Origin: Oscillospiraceae bacterium
GTDB lineage: Bacteria > Bacillota > Clostridia > Oscillospirales > Oscillospiraceae
NCBI GenBank assembly: GCA_022793685.1
Contig: JAAWDI010000011.1
Location: 1 to 64,000 of the forward strand
Reading direction: 5' to 3'
DNA length: 64,000 bases
The translations under genes were made by a program, and so were the position numbers. The notes beneath the pieces are model-generated. The model did no database searches. It saw only the letters and a list, made by a program, of their open reading frames with translations, and had not been told where the DNA came from. Of the stretch, positions 29,786-37,755 are shown in pieces. The first letter of the stretch is position 1. Each line of letters begins with the position of its first letter.

Positions 29786-30538
29786 TCAGGCGGCCGGGCA
29801 CTGGCGTCCTTCGTGGTTGATGCTGTACTCCCCGCTTAAAATCAGCTCTGAGATGGGCACAAAGGTGTACCCTTCCTGCAAAAGCTGCTCCAAAATGGAG
29901 GGGAGCGCCTCCGGCGTGTGAAGGGCTGCGTTGTGGAACAGCACGATGCTCCCCGGCTTCACGCGGGACACCACCCGCTGGGTGATTTCTCCGGCGGGCA
30001 GTTCCTTCCAGTCCAAACTGTCCACGTCCCACTGAATCGGCTCCATGCCCATGGAACGGATGGCCAGAATGGAGTGGTCGTCATAGTCGCCATAGGGCGG
30101 GCGAATCAGGGTGGGCCGCACGCCGGTGACCGCCTCTATCTTGTCGTTGCAAGCATTCAGGTCTGCCACAATCTCGTCCGCCGAAAGCTGGGGCAGGTGG
30201 GCGTGGGTGTTGGAGTGGTTCATCACCTCATGTCCCGCGTCGTGAAGCGCTTTCACCGATTCGGGATAGCGGTCTACCCAGTCCCCCACCACAAAGAAGG
30301 TAGCCTTTACGTTGTACTTGGCCAGAATGTCGATGAGCTGCTGGGTGTCCTCGTTGCCCCACGCCGCGTCAAAGGAAATGGAAAGCATTTTCTGGTCGCG
30401 CTGGACACAGTAGATGGGAAGCTGGCGCTCTGTGGCCGCCGCCCCCACCGCCGCAGGGTAGTTCACCACATAGAACATACAGGCCGCCGCCAGCAGGCAG
30501 CTTAATACCGTCAAGGTCTTTCGTTTGAGTAAAATCAT
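29786..30538 (-). CDS. polysaccharide deacetylase (CE4/NodB, PdaB-like)
   Basis: KMLSISFDAAWGNEDTQQLIDIL...VMNHSNTHAHL...RPPYGDYDD; N-terminal TM. Confidence 0.92.
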   Translation of the reverse strand: MILLKRKTLTVLSCLLAAACMFYVVNYPAAVGAAATERQLPIYCVQRDQKMLSISFDAAWGNEDTQQLIDILAKYNVKATFFVVGDWVDRYPESVKALHDAGHEVMNHSNTHAHLPQLSADEIVADLNACNDKIEAVTGVRPTLIRPPYGDYDDHSILAIRSMGMEPIQWDVDSLDWKELPAGEITQRVVSRVKPGSIVLFHNAALHTPEALPSILEQLLQEGYTFVPISELILSGEYSINHEGRQCPAA

Positions 30539-30825
30539 TTTCACATGAACCGCCCTCCAAGTTTCAAGTTCAACCCATGCTTATGCGCGGGGAGGGCGGT
30601 ACATACCTTGCGGACAGGCAAAAAGCGGGGACAGTCAATGACCGTCCCCGCTTTTTTATTTACCACACGTTGGGAAGCTCGTCGGGATACAGGAAAATCA
30701 TACTCCAGCGGAACAGTTCCGCCTCGTCGCCGTTGGCAGGCGGGCAAGCGCTCTCCTTCTCTCTCCTTCCAGATGCACAAACGGGGCCGGTGTTTTGACC
30801 GGCCCCGTTTGTATTTCGCTCTATA

Positions 30826-31236
30826 TTAGAAAAACTTCTTCACGCCCTCGGTGGCGGTGCTGGCGTCGGCGCTGATGGTGACGGTGAACTTGATGTTGTT
30901 CTTCTCACCAAAGCCGTCCAGCCAGTCAAGGAACTTCTCCATCTCCGCGTCGTTGCAGGACTCCACCACACGGGTGAGGCTGTCAATAAACACATGGGTG
31001 ATGTCGAAGTTTCCGGCAGCCATGCCGCTGATAAAGCCCTTCAGGAATGCGAGGTCCTTCATATCGTAATCGCTGGCTTCCACCAGGCGAATCTGATAGT
31101 GGATATCGTAGGTCATTTTCAGTCCGCGCTCGATGCAGACAACATTGCCGCTTTCATTGCCGGCGGCGTTGTTGATGAGGTCTATCATCTGCTTGGTTTT
31201 GCCGGAGCCCTTCAGACCCATGATTACTCTCACCAT
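30826..31236 (-). CDS. small P-loop ATP-binding protein of unknown function
   Basis: MVRVIMGLKGSGKTKQMIDLIN Walker A; THVFIDSLTR. Confidence 0.75.
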   Translation of the reverse strand: MVRVIMGLKGSGKTKQMIDLINNAAGNESGNVVCIERGLKMTYDIHYQIRLVEASDYDMKDLAFLKGFISGMAAGNFDITHVFIDSLTRVVESCNDAEMEKFLDWLDGFGEKNNIKFTVTISADASTATEGVKKFF

Positions 31237-31347
31237 AGTTATCACTCCTTCATTTATCCAACCGGCACACAGCACACCGGCCTTCTGGTATTATAGTACC
31301 ATTTTCGCGCCTTCATTGCAATCATTTTGTGACAAACTACGAAAATT

Positions 31348-32661
31348 TCACAGCTTACCCAAAAGCTCCTCACGCCGCTGCTCATAGCCCGGCTTGCCCA
31401 ACAGAGCGAACATATTTTTTTTGTAGGCCTCCACCCCCGGCTGGTCGAAGGGGTTCACCCCCAGCAGGTAGCCGGACAGCCCGCAGGCGTACTCAAAGAA
31501 GTACAGCAACGCTCCCGTCTGCTGGGCAGACACAGCCTCCACCGTCAGGCGCAGGTTGGGCACGCCGCCGTCGGCGTGGGCCAGGGCGGTGCCCTCCATC
31601 GCCTGCTCCTGCACAAACGAGAGGGACTTGCCCGCCAGAAATTCCAGCCCGTCGGCGTTACCCGGTTGGGACGGCACCGCCAGCGTCTCCCTGCTGCGCT
31701 CAAACCATACCACCGTCTCAAAGAGGGCGCGGCGGCCCTCCTGTATGTACTGGCCCATGGAGTGCAGGTCTGCGGTGTAGGATACCCCTGCGGGGAAAAT
31801 GCCTTTCCCCTCCTTGCCCTCGCTTTCACCGAAAAGCTGCTTCCACCATTCGGTGAACATACGGAAAGACGGCTCATACGAGGCCAGCACCTCAATATTT
31901 TTGCCCTGTTCATACAGGGCGCTGCGGGCGGCGGCATACCGCCATGCCGCGTTGTCCTCCCCGCCGACGGCAAGGACGTTCCTTTCCGCCAGCGCACCAG
32001 ATAGCAGCCCGTCCACGTCGACGCCTGCGGCGGCCAGCGGCAGCAGACCCACGGCGGTGAGCACCGAATACCGCCCGCCCACCGCGTCCGGCACCAGAAA
32101 ACGCTCATAGCCCTCCTGCTCTGCGGCGGCGCAGAGCGCGCCCCTTTCGCCGTCGGTGGTGGCATAAATGCGCTCACGGGCGCCCGCCTTGCCATAGCGC
32201 TTTTCCAGTAGCTCTTTGAACACCCGAAAGGCCACTGCCGGTTCGGTGGTGGTGCCAGACTTTGAAATAACATTCACCGAAAAGTCTCGCCCGCCGATGG
32301 CGCGGATAACCCCCATCAAGTCATCGGTGGAAAGGCTGTTTCCGGCAAAGAGCAGCTCCACGCCGCCTTCGCCCTTGCCCAGCAGCTCATACACCGCCCG
32401 TGCGCCCAGATACGACCCGCCGATGCCGATAACCACCAGCACCTTGCTTTGCTCCTGAATTCGCTTCGCCGCCGCCTTGACGCGGGGAAGTTCTTCCCCG
32501 TTCAGGGCGTCCTCCGGCAGGGTCACCCAGCCGGTGAAAGCACCGCCTGCACCTGAACCGGTACGCAGCTTTTCCGCCGCGTCCTTCAGCGCGTCCAGCC
32601 GTCCGGAAAGCCAATCTTCCGGCAGAAAACCGGCCGCCCGCTTCAGCTCCAGCCTGACCAT
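31348..32661 (-). CDS. pgi: glucose-6-phosphate isomerase
   Basis: VVIGIGGSYLGARAVYELL...NVISKSGTTTEPAVAFR...GGRYSVLTAVGLLPLA; ORF-track ATG 32676 is the SD (ATGGAGGAG), start 32661. Confidence 0.95.
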   Translation of the reverse strand: MVRLELKRAAGFLPEDWLSGRLDALKDAAEKLRTGSGAGGAFTGWVTLPEDALNGEELPRVKAAAKRIQEQSKVLVVIGIGGSYLGARAVYELLGKGEGGVELLFAGNSLSTDDLMGVIRAIGGRDFSVNVISKSGTTTEPAVAFRVFKELLEKRYGKAGARERIYATTDGERGALCAAAEQEGYERFLVPDAVGGRYSVLTAVGLLPLAAAGVDVDGLLSGALAERNVLAVGGEDNAAWRYAAARSALYEQGKNIEVLASYEPSFRMFTEWWKQLFGESEGKEGKGIFPAGVSYTADLHSMGQYIQEGRRALFETVVWFERSRETLAVPSQPGNADGLEFLAGKSLSFVQEQAMEGTALAHADGGVPNLRLTVEAVSAQQTGALLYFFEYACGLSGYLLGVNPFDQPGVEAYKKNMFALLGKPGYEQRREELLGKL

Positions 32662-32724
32662 TCCTATCTCCTCCATTTCCGATACAAAAAGAAGAGGGCG
32701 CGCAAAGCCGCCCTCTCTTTTGGG

Positions 32725-33192
32725 TTATTTCTCGTACGCGCCGCCCTTATACTCCGGGTTCATCACCACGGAGAAGTGGAACATGGGCCGGTCTACCCGC
32801 TTGATGGAGATACGCATGTGGGGCATCCCCGCCGGGGCGAAAATCAGGGAGGACTTGTTCAGCAGGTGCCGCTCGCCGTTGATGGTGACTTCCATCTCCG
32901 CGCCCAAATCATAGGGGTTCTCCGGGTCGCTGCCGAAAAAGCCAATCAGCTCGTCATAGTCGTGAACATGCTCCTCAAAGACCGGGTCGCGCTCAGGCAC
33001 GGCATAGTACCACGCGGTGTTCATCTGGAACGCGCCGGGCACCACGTTCCCGTCCATCCACAGGATGCGGTGGGAGAACGCCTCATACATCTTTGCAAAT
33101 TCCGGGGTGTACATATTGGGCGGGGTCTGGAGGGTTTGAATGATGTATTTGCCGTATTCACCCTCGTTGTTCAAATAAACCTTCTCGTCCAT
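32725..33192 (-). CDS. cupin-like protein of unknown function
   Basis: EEHVHDYDELIGFFG...EVTINGERHLLNKSSLIFAPAGMPHMRI. Confidence 0.7.
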   Translation of the reverse strand: MDEKVYLNNEGEYGKYIIQTLQTPPNMYTPEFAKMYEAFSHRILWMDGNVVPGAFQMNTAWYYAVPERDPVFEEHVHDYDELIGFFGSDPENPYDLGAEMEVTINGERHLLNKSSLIFAPAGMPHMRISIKRVDRPMFHFSVVMNPEYKGGAYEK

Positions 33193-33307
33193 GTTCGTGC
33201 CGCTCCTTTCTCTTTCGTGACATACCGCTTGGTTTTATGATAACGGGAATTCCTGCCGGTGTCAATCGAAAGGAGGGGGAAATACGCTCCCCTCCTCCAC
33301 AGCACAA

Positions 33308-33336
33308 AAGGCACGCAGGGCTTCCCCTGCGTGCCT
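33308..33336 (-). terminator. intrinsic terminator after ABC operon
   Basis: AAAGGCACGCAGGGGAAGCCCTGCGTGCCTTTT read on minus strand. Confidence 0.8.
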
Positions 33337-33906
33337 TTACAGCGCAACAACCTGTGCGTTCAGCGCCTCCGCGTCCGCTTTGTCATGGGTCACCAGCAGC
33401 ACGAGCCTGCCCGCGCCCATGCGGCGGATACAGGCGACCGCTTTCCCCCTGCTCTCCCCGTCCAGTCCGGCAAACGGCTCGTCCAGCGCAAGGGCCTCTG
33501 TTTTGGCCAGCAAGGCCCGCGCCAGCGCCAGCCGCCGCTTCATGCCGCCGGAAAAGGTGCGCACCTTCTGCCCGCCCACGGCGCCAAGCCCCAACTCCCC
33601 CAGCAGGCGGCAGGCTTCTTTTTCCTCCAGCTCTCCGCCCAAGGCAAAGCGCAGGTTGCCCATGGCGTCCAGCTGCTCCAGCAGGCGGTCGTCCTGAAAA
33701 ACGGCCGCCCATCGGCAGCCCGGCGACTGCATCACCGTCCCGCTGTCCTGCCGCTCCAGCCCAAGCACAATACGAAGCAGGGTGGTCTTGCCGCCCCCGG
33801 AGGGAGCCATAATGCAGGTGACGCCCTCTCCGGCGGTGAAAGATACCTTCCGAAGCACCGTTTTGTCGCCGTAGGACTTGCACAGATTCTCCACCCGAAG
33901 CTCCAT
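33337..33906 (-). CDS. ABC transporter ATP-binding protein (nitrate/sulfonate/taurine-type)
   Basis: MAPSGGGKTTLLRIVLGLE, VRTFSGGMKRRLALARALLAKTEALALDEPFAGLD. Confidence 0.92.
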   Translation of the reverse strand: MELRVENLCKSYGDKTVLRKVSFTAGEGVTCIMAPSGGGKTTLLRIVLGLERQDSGTVMQSPGCRWAAVFQDDRLLEQLDAMGNLRFALGGELEEKEACRLLGELGLGAVGGQKVRTFSGGMKRRLALARALLAKTEALALDEPFAGLDGESRGKAVACIRRMGAGRLVLLVTHDKADAEALNAQVVAL

Positions 33907-33907
33907 G

Positions 33908-34654
33908 TCAGCCACCCGCCTTTCTCACGGCGGCGTCCACTGCCGCCAGAAACACCCGCTCGAACACCACCGACGCCAGCACGATGACCGCCGTCCACGC
34001 GAACAGGTCGGGGGTCTGAAAATAGACCTTTGCAGTGTAGAGCCGCTCCCCCAACGAGCCACTCGGCAGGCCGATGACCTCCGCCGCCACCCCCGCTTTC
34101 CAGCACATACCCAGTCCGAGAGACGCGGCGGAGCGGAAGTAGGGCAGCACGGCGGGCAGGTAGACGCCCCGCACCGTCCGCCCCACGGGTACCCGAAACA
34201 CCCGCGCCATCTCCAGCAGCTTGCCGTCGGCCTGGGCGATGCCCTCCAACACATTGAGGTACACCGTGGGGAACACCATCAGAAAGGAAATAAACAGGGA
34301 CAGGGAGCGGCTGTTCAGCCACACCAGCGCCAGAATGATAAAGGACGCCACCGGCACCGTCTTGACGGCGGCTACCAACGGAGCCAACAGCTCCCGCACC
34401 GCCCGCCATTTTGCGGCGGGAGCCGCCAGCAGCGTTCCGGCGGCGCAGGCCAGCAAAAAGCCCCCGATGATGCGCGCGCCCGACCAGCCCACCGCCTGCC
34501 AGAAGGGGGCGGTCAGCGCCAGCTCGCACAGCCGCCGCAGGGCGGACAGAGGGGAGGGCAGCAGGAGCGCCTGCCCCAGCGCCATGCTTGCCCCCTGCCA
34601 CACCAGCAGCCATACCGCCACCGCCCAAAGGCGGACGCCGGTTTTACGCGCCAT
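33908..34654 (-). CDS. ABC transporter permease (SsuC/NrtB-type)
   Basis: MARKTGVRLWAVAVWLLVWQ...; six-TM BPD-type permease with EMARVFRVPVGRTVRGVYLPAVLPYF. Confidence 0.9.
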   Translation of the reverse strand: MARKTGVRLWAVAVWLLVWQGASMALGQALLLPSPLSALRRLCELALTAPFWQAVGWSGARIIGGFLLACAAGTLLAAPAAKWRAVRELLAPLVAAVKTVPVASFIILALVWLNSRSLSLFISFLMVFPTVYLNVLEGIAQADGKLLEMARVFRVPVGRTVRGVYLPAVLPYFRSAASLGLGMCWKAGVAAEVIGLPSGSLGERLYTAKVYFQTPDLFAWTAVIVLASVVFERVFLAAVDAAVRKAGG

Positions 34655-35684
34655 AGTAGAAGTCGTCCCGCGGCAGCTCGCCGCCCACTGACTCAGGGGC
34701 CTGCTCATAGAGCACGGACAGGTATCCGGACAGCTTTTCGTACATCTCCTGTCCCGTGATGCAGACGATATTGCAGTGGGGCAGAGCCTTTTCCGCCACA
34801 GGAGCGGCCTCGACGATGCCGTACTCCGCAATCAGGGCGGCGGCGTCCGCCGTGTTCTCGTTCACCCAGCCCACCGAACCGGCATAGCCCATCAGGAAGT
34901 GAGCCGTCGCGTAGGGATAGGTCTCCACAAACTCCTTGCGGGCCACCACCACGCCGGTCAGCAGGGCGGAACCGTTGTCCAGCGCAGCCCACTCCTCCGT
35001 CAAGTCAAGGGCGGTGTGCAGGCCACCCACCTTGGCGCCCGCCACGGTGACAAAGGGCTGGGGCAGCAGGGCGATGGACGCATTGCCGGAGGCCAGCGCC
35101 GCCACGCACTCCGCATGCTCGCTCTTCCAGTCGATGGTCACATCTTTGTCTGGGTCGATGCCGTTCTGCTGGAGCAGGTAACGCAGGGCATACTCCGGTG
35201 TGCTGCCCTTGCCAGCGGCTACGATGGTCTGCCCCTTCAGGTCTGCCATGGACTGGACGCTTTCGCCCTTCTCCACGATGTACAGCACACCCAAAGTGTT
35301 CACGCCCAGCGTGACAATCTGCCCCTCCGTCTTGTTGTAGAGAACAGCCGCCAGATTGGCGGGTACGCAGGCCGCGTCCAAGTCGCCCTTCACCAGCAGG
35401 GGCGTGACCTCGTCGGCAGAGGCCGCCAGCGTAAACTCATAGCTGCCGTCGGTGCTGTTGCCGCTCTCCACGTCGCTCATCAGCTTCACAAGGCCCATGG
35501 CAGTGGGGCCTTTCAGGGCGGCCACCCGCATGGTGACCGGTTCCTCTATTCCCATCAACTCGTCAGGCGTGGGGGTGGGCGTCGGCGTTTCCGCGGTCTC
35601 GCCGCCGCAGGCGGCCAGAGACAGGGCCAGCACCAGCGCAAGACCTGCGGCGATACCCTTTTTCCATGTTCTCATTTCACTCAT
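34644..35684 (-). CDS. ABC transporter substrate-binding lipoprotein (SsuA/THI5-like)
   Basis: Lipobox LSLAACGG; VPANLAAVLYNKT, LKGQTIVAAGKGSTPEYALRYLLQQNGIDP. Confidence 0.9.
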   Translation of the reverse strand: MSEMRTWKKGIAAGLALVLALSLAACGGETAETPTPTPTPDELMGIEEPVTMRVAALKGPTAMGLVKLMSDVESGNSTDGSYEFTLAASADEVTPLLVKGDLDAACVPANLAAVLYNKTEGQIVTLGVNTLGVLYIVEKGESVQSMADLKGQTIVAAGKGSTPEYALRYLLQQNGIDPDKDVTIDWKSEHAECVAALASGNASIALLPQPFVTVAGAKVGGLHTALDLTEEWAALDNGSALLTGVVVARKEFVETYPYATAHFLMGYAGSVGWVNENTADAAALIAEYGIVEAAPVAEKALPHCNIVCITGQEMYEKLSGYLSVLYEQAPESVGGELPRDDFYYGA

Positions 35685-35701
35685 TCCCTTTCGCTCGTTT
35701 T

Positions 35702-35959
35702 TTAGTGGAGGGCTTCCTCCGGCGCATATACGGTCTTGGCCGTCACACCCCGAAGCCGCCCGATTTTTCCGGATAGGGCGGAAATCACATCGGCGGGCGC
35801 GTCCATGGCCACGCTGATGACATTGACCCCCCGCTGACGGTAGGGCACCCCCATCCGGCCGATGATATATCCGCCGTATTGGTGCAGCAGCTCGTTCAGC
35901 GCCGCCACTGAGTCCTGCTCCTTTACAATGATAGCCATCACAGCCACCCTGGTCTCCAT
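35702..35959 (-). CDS. TM1266-family iron-only hydrogenase system putative regulator
   Basis: METRVAVMAIIVKEQDSVAALNELLHQYGGYIIGRMGVPYRQRGVNVISVAMDAPADVISALSGKIGRLRGVTAKTVYA. Confidence 0.85.
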   Translation of the reverse strand: METRVAVMAIIVKEQDSVAALNELLHQYGGYIIGRMGVPYRQRGVNVISVAMDAPADVISALSGKIGRLRGVTAKTVYAPEEALH

Positions 35960-35984
35960 GCTGTTTTTCCCTCCCTCCGCAGAA

Positions 35985-36154
35985 AACAAACGTCCCCTCC
36001 GCCGTTCGGCAGAGGGGACGAAACATACAAGAATACGCCCGCGGATATGCGTGCGCTGTGCTTCCCTCAACTTTCGGCTCGGAACAACCTCACCGGCAGA
36101 ACGACAGGATGACATATATAAGGCGTCCGCCGGTCAGGACTGCTTCCCGGGGAC
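35985..36154 (-). promoter_or_regulatory. structured 5' leader with terminator-like hairpin
   Basis: Promoter TTGACG-17-TATTCT (36189-36161); long stem 36127-36138/36088-36099; hairpin 35991-36020 followed by TTTGTTTT just before the RBS. Confidence 0.6.
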
Positions 36155-36202
36155 AGGGACAGAATACCATGTGGGGGAAAAAACGTCAAGGCAAAAAGGA
36201 TG

Positions 36203-36298
36203 TCAGTTCTCCTTCTTGCTCATCCGCGCACAACTGACCGCTACAAATAGTCCGATTAAAATCCACGGAAACGCCGCTCTAACAAAATCGTGAAGCAT
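36203..36298 (-). CDS. 31-aa membrane microprotein
   Basis: MLHDFVRAAFPWILIGLFVAVSCARMSKKEN; SD GAAAGGGG; promoter TTGAAG-17-TATCAT (36364-36336). Below ORF-track size limit. Confidence 0.7.
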   Translation of the reverse strand: MLHDFVRAAFPWILIGLFVAVSCARMSKKEN

Positions 36299-36436
36299 TT
36301 TTATTCCCCTTTCAGGTTCCAGCTTATCGTTTTTTATGATACCACAGGCCGTGTGTCCCTTCAATCTATTTTCGTGTAACCATCAAGGGTAAATGAGAAC
36401 CGTTTTATTATGAAAGGGGATTTATCGTTTTCCTCC

Positions 36437-36464
36437 TTGACAAGCCGAAAATTTCCTATATAAT
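36437..36464 (+). promoter_or_regulatory. rpsF operon promoter (TTGACA-16-TATAAT)
   Basis: TTGACA 36437-36442, TATAAT 36459-36464. Confidence 0.7.
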
Positions 36465-36482
36465 AATATAGCCTGTCAAAAG

Positions 36483-36522
36483 AAGGATGGGCAACATCCT
36501 TGCTCCCGCCGCGTGCGGGAGC
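36483..36522 (+). promoter_or_regulatory. two adjacent hairpins in rpsF leader; candidate S6:S18 autoregulatory leader
   Basis: AAGGATG-GGCAA-CATCCTT directly followed by GCTCCCGC-CGCGT-GCGGGAGC. Confidence 0.45.
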
Positions 36523-36550
36523 CATATGTCCATAAGGAGGTGCAAACAAA

Positions 36551-36847
36551 ATGGCAAAAGTTACTGCAAACTACGAGGCTGTCTACATCCTCAATCCCAA
36601 CCTGACTGAGGAAGAGACCGCCGCCGCGGTGGAGAAGTTCAAGGCTCTGGTGGAGCAGAACGGCACCGTCACCGAGATTGACACTTGGGGCAAGCGCCGT
36701 CTGGCCTATCCCATCAACGACCTGAACGAGGGCTACTACGTTCTGATGACTTTCACCGCCGCTCCCACGTTCCCCCGCGAGCTGGAGCGTATCTTCCGTA
36801 TTACGGAAGGCGTCATGCGTTCCATGGTCATCTGCAAGGACGAGTGA
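36551..36847 (+). CDS. rpsF: 30S ribosomal protein S6
   Basis: YEAVYILNPNLTEEETAAAVEKFKALVEQNGTVTEIDTWGKRRLAYPIND. Confidence 0.97.
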   Translation: MAKVTANYEAVYILNPNLTEEETAAAVEKFKALVEQNGTVTEIDTWGKRRLAYPINDLNEGYYVLMTFTAAPTFPRELERIFRITEGVMRSMVICKDE

Positions 36848-36857
36848 GGAAACAGAC

Positions 36858-37310
36858 ATGCTCAACAAAATCATGCTGATGGGCCGTCTGACTCGCGACC
36901 CTGAGCTTCGGTACACCCAGAGCGGCACCCCCGTGGCGTCCTTCTCTCTGGCGGTGGACCGGGACTTCAAAAACAAAGAGACCGGCGAGAAGACCACCGA
37001 CTTTATCGACATCGTTGTGTGGCGTCAGACCGCCGAATTTGTATCCAAGTACTTCACCAAGGGCCGCATGGCCGTGGTGGAGGGCCGCCTTCAAATCCGT
37101 GATTGGACGGACAAGGACGGCGGCAAGCGCCGCAGCGCCGAAGTGGTGGCGGACAACGTCTACTTTGGCGACAGTCGGCGCGACGGCGACGGCGGCGGAA
37201 GCGGCTATCAGCCCGCGTCCCACGCCTCCGCTCCTGCGGCAGATTACGCCGCCCCTGCGGACGACCGTTTCGCTGAACTTACCGATGACGACGGCGAGCT
37301 GCCGTTCTGA
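36858..37310 (+). CDS. ssb: single-stranded DNA-binding protein
   Basis: MLNKIMLMGRLTRDPELRYTQSGTPVASFSLAVDRDF; acidic tip DDDGELPF. Confidence 0.96.
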   Translation: MLNKIMLMGRLTRDPELRYTQSGTPVASFSLAVDRDFKNKETGEKTTDFIDIVVWRQTAEFVSKYFTKGRMAVVEGRLQIRDWTDKDGGKRRSAEVVADNVYFGDSRRDGDGGGSGYQPASHASAPAADYAAPADDRFAELTDDDGELPF

Positions 37311-37355
37311 TGGCAGCTCCCTTCCCTACCCCATTTTGTAAAGGAGGTTTATTCC

Positions 37356-37601
37356 ATGGCTATGGAGAGAGAAAATCGTCCCCCTCGCGGCCGCAAGCGC
37401 CGCAAGGTCTGCGCTTTCTGCGTCGATAAGGTCGAGAAAATCGACTATAAGGACGCTGCCAAGCTGCGCCGCTATACGTCTGAGCGGGCCAAAATCCTGC
37501 CCCGGCGCACCACCGGCACTTGTGCCATGCACCAGCGCCAGCTGACCGAGGCCATCAAACGCGCCCGTCAGATTGCGCTGCTGCCCTATGTCACCGACTG
37601 A
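37356..37601 (+). CDS. rpsR: 30S ribosomal protein S18
   Basis: [52 protein letters not shown]. Confidence 0.97.
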   Translation: MAMERENRPPRGRKRRKVCAFCVDKVEKIDYKDAAKLRRYTSERAKILPRRTTGTCAMHQRQLTEAIKRARQIALLPYVTD

Positions 37602-37615
37602 TTTTATCAGCACCG

Positions 37616-37646
37616 CGTGCGCTCCCGTTGGGAGCGCACGTTTTTT
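37616..37646 (+). terminator. intrinsic terminator
   Basis: CGTGCGCTCCC-GTT-GGGAGCGCACG then TTTTTT. Confidence 0.9.
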
Positions 37647-37755
37647 CTTTCTGCCGCTTCTTCCCAGATAAGGGCGGCCTCTCAGGTCTTTCTTGCAAAG
37701 AAGCCGCTTTTTTGATAAAATAGAAGTTGATTTTTTACGAAGGAGGCGCACAAAG

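Noticed and set aside
35985-36154. FMN (RFN) or TPP riboswitch upstream of the TM1266 operon
   Set aside because: GACCGGCGG and GGTGA..TTCCGA resemble RFN fragments, but the conserved AGGGCRGGGTGAAATTCCC and GGATGNNAGA elements are absent; TPP CUGAGA/GGAUAAUGC motifs also absent. Left as an unclassified leader.
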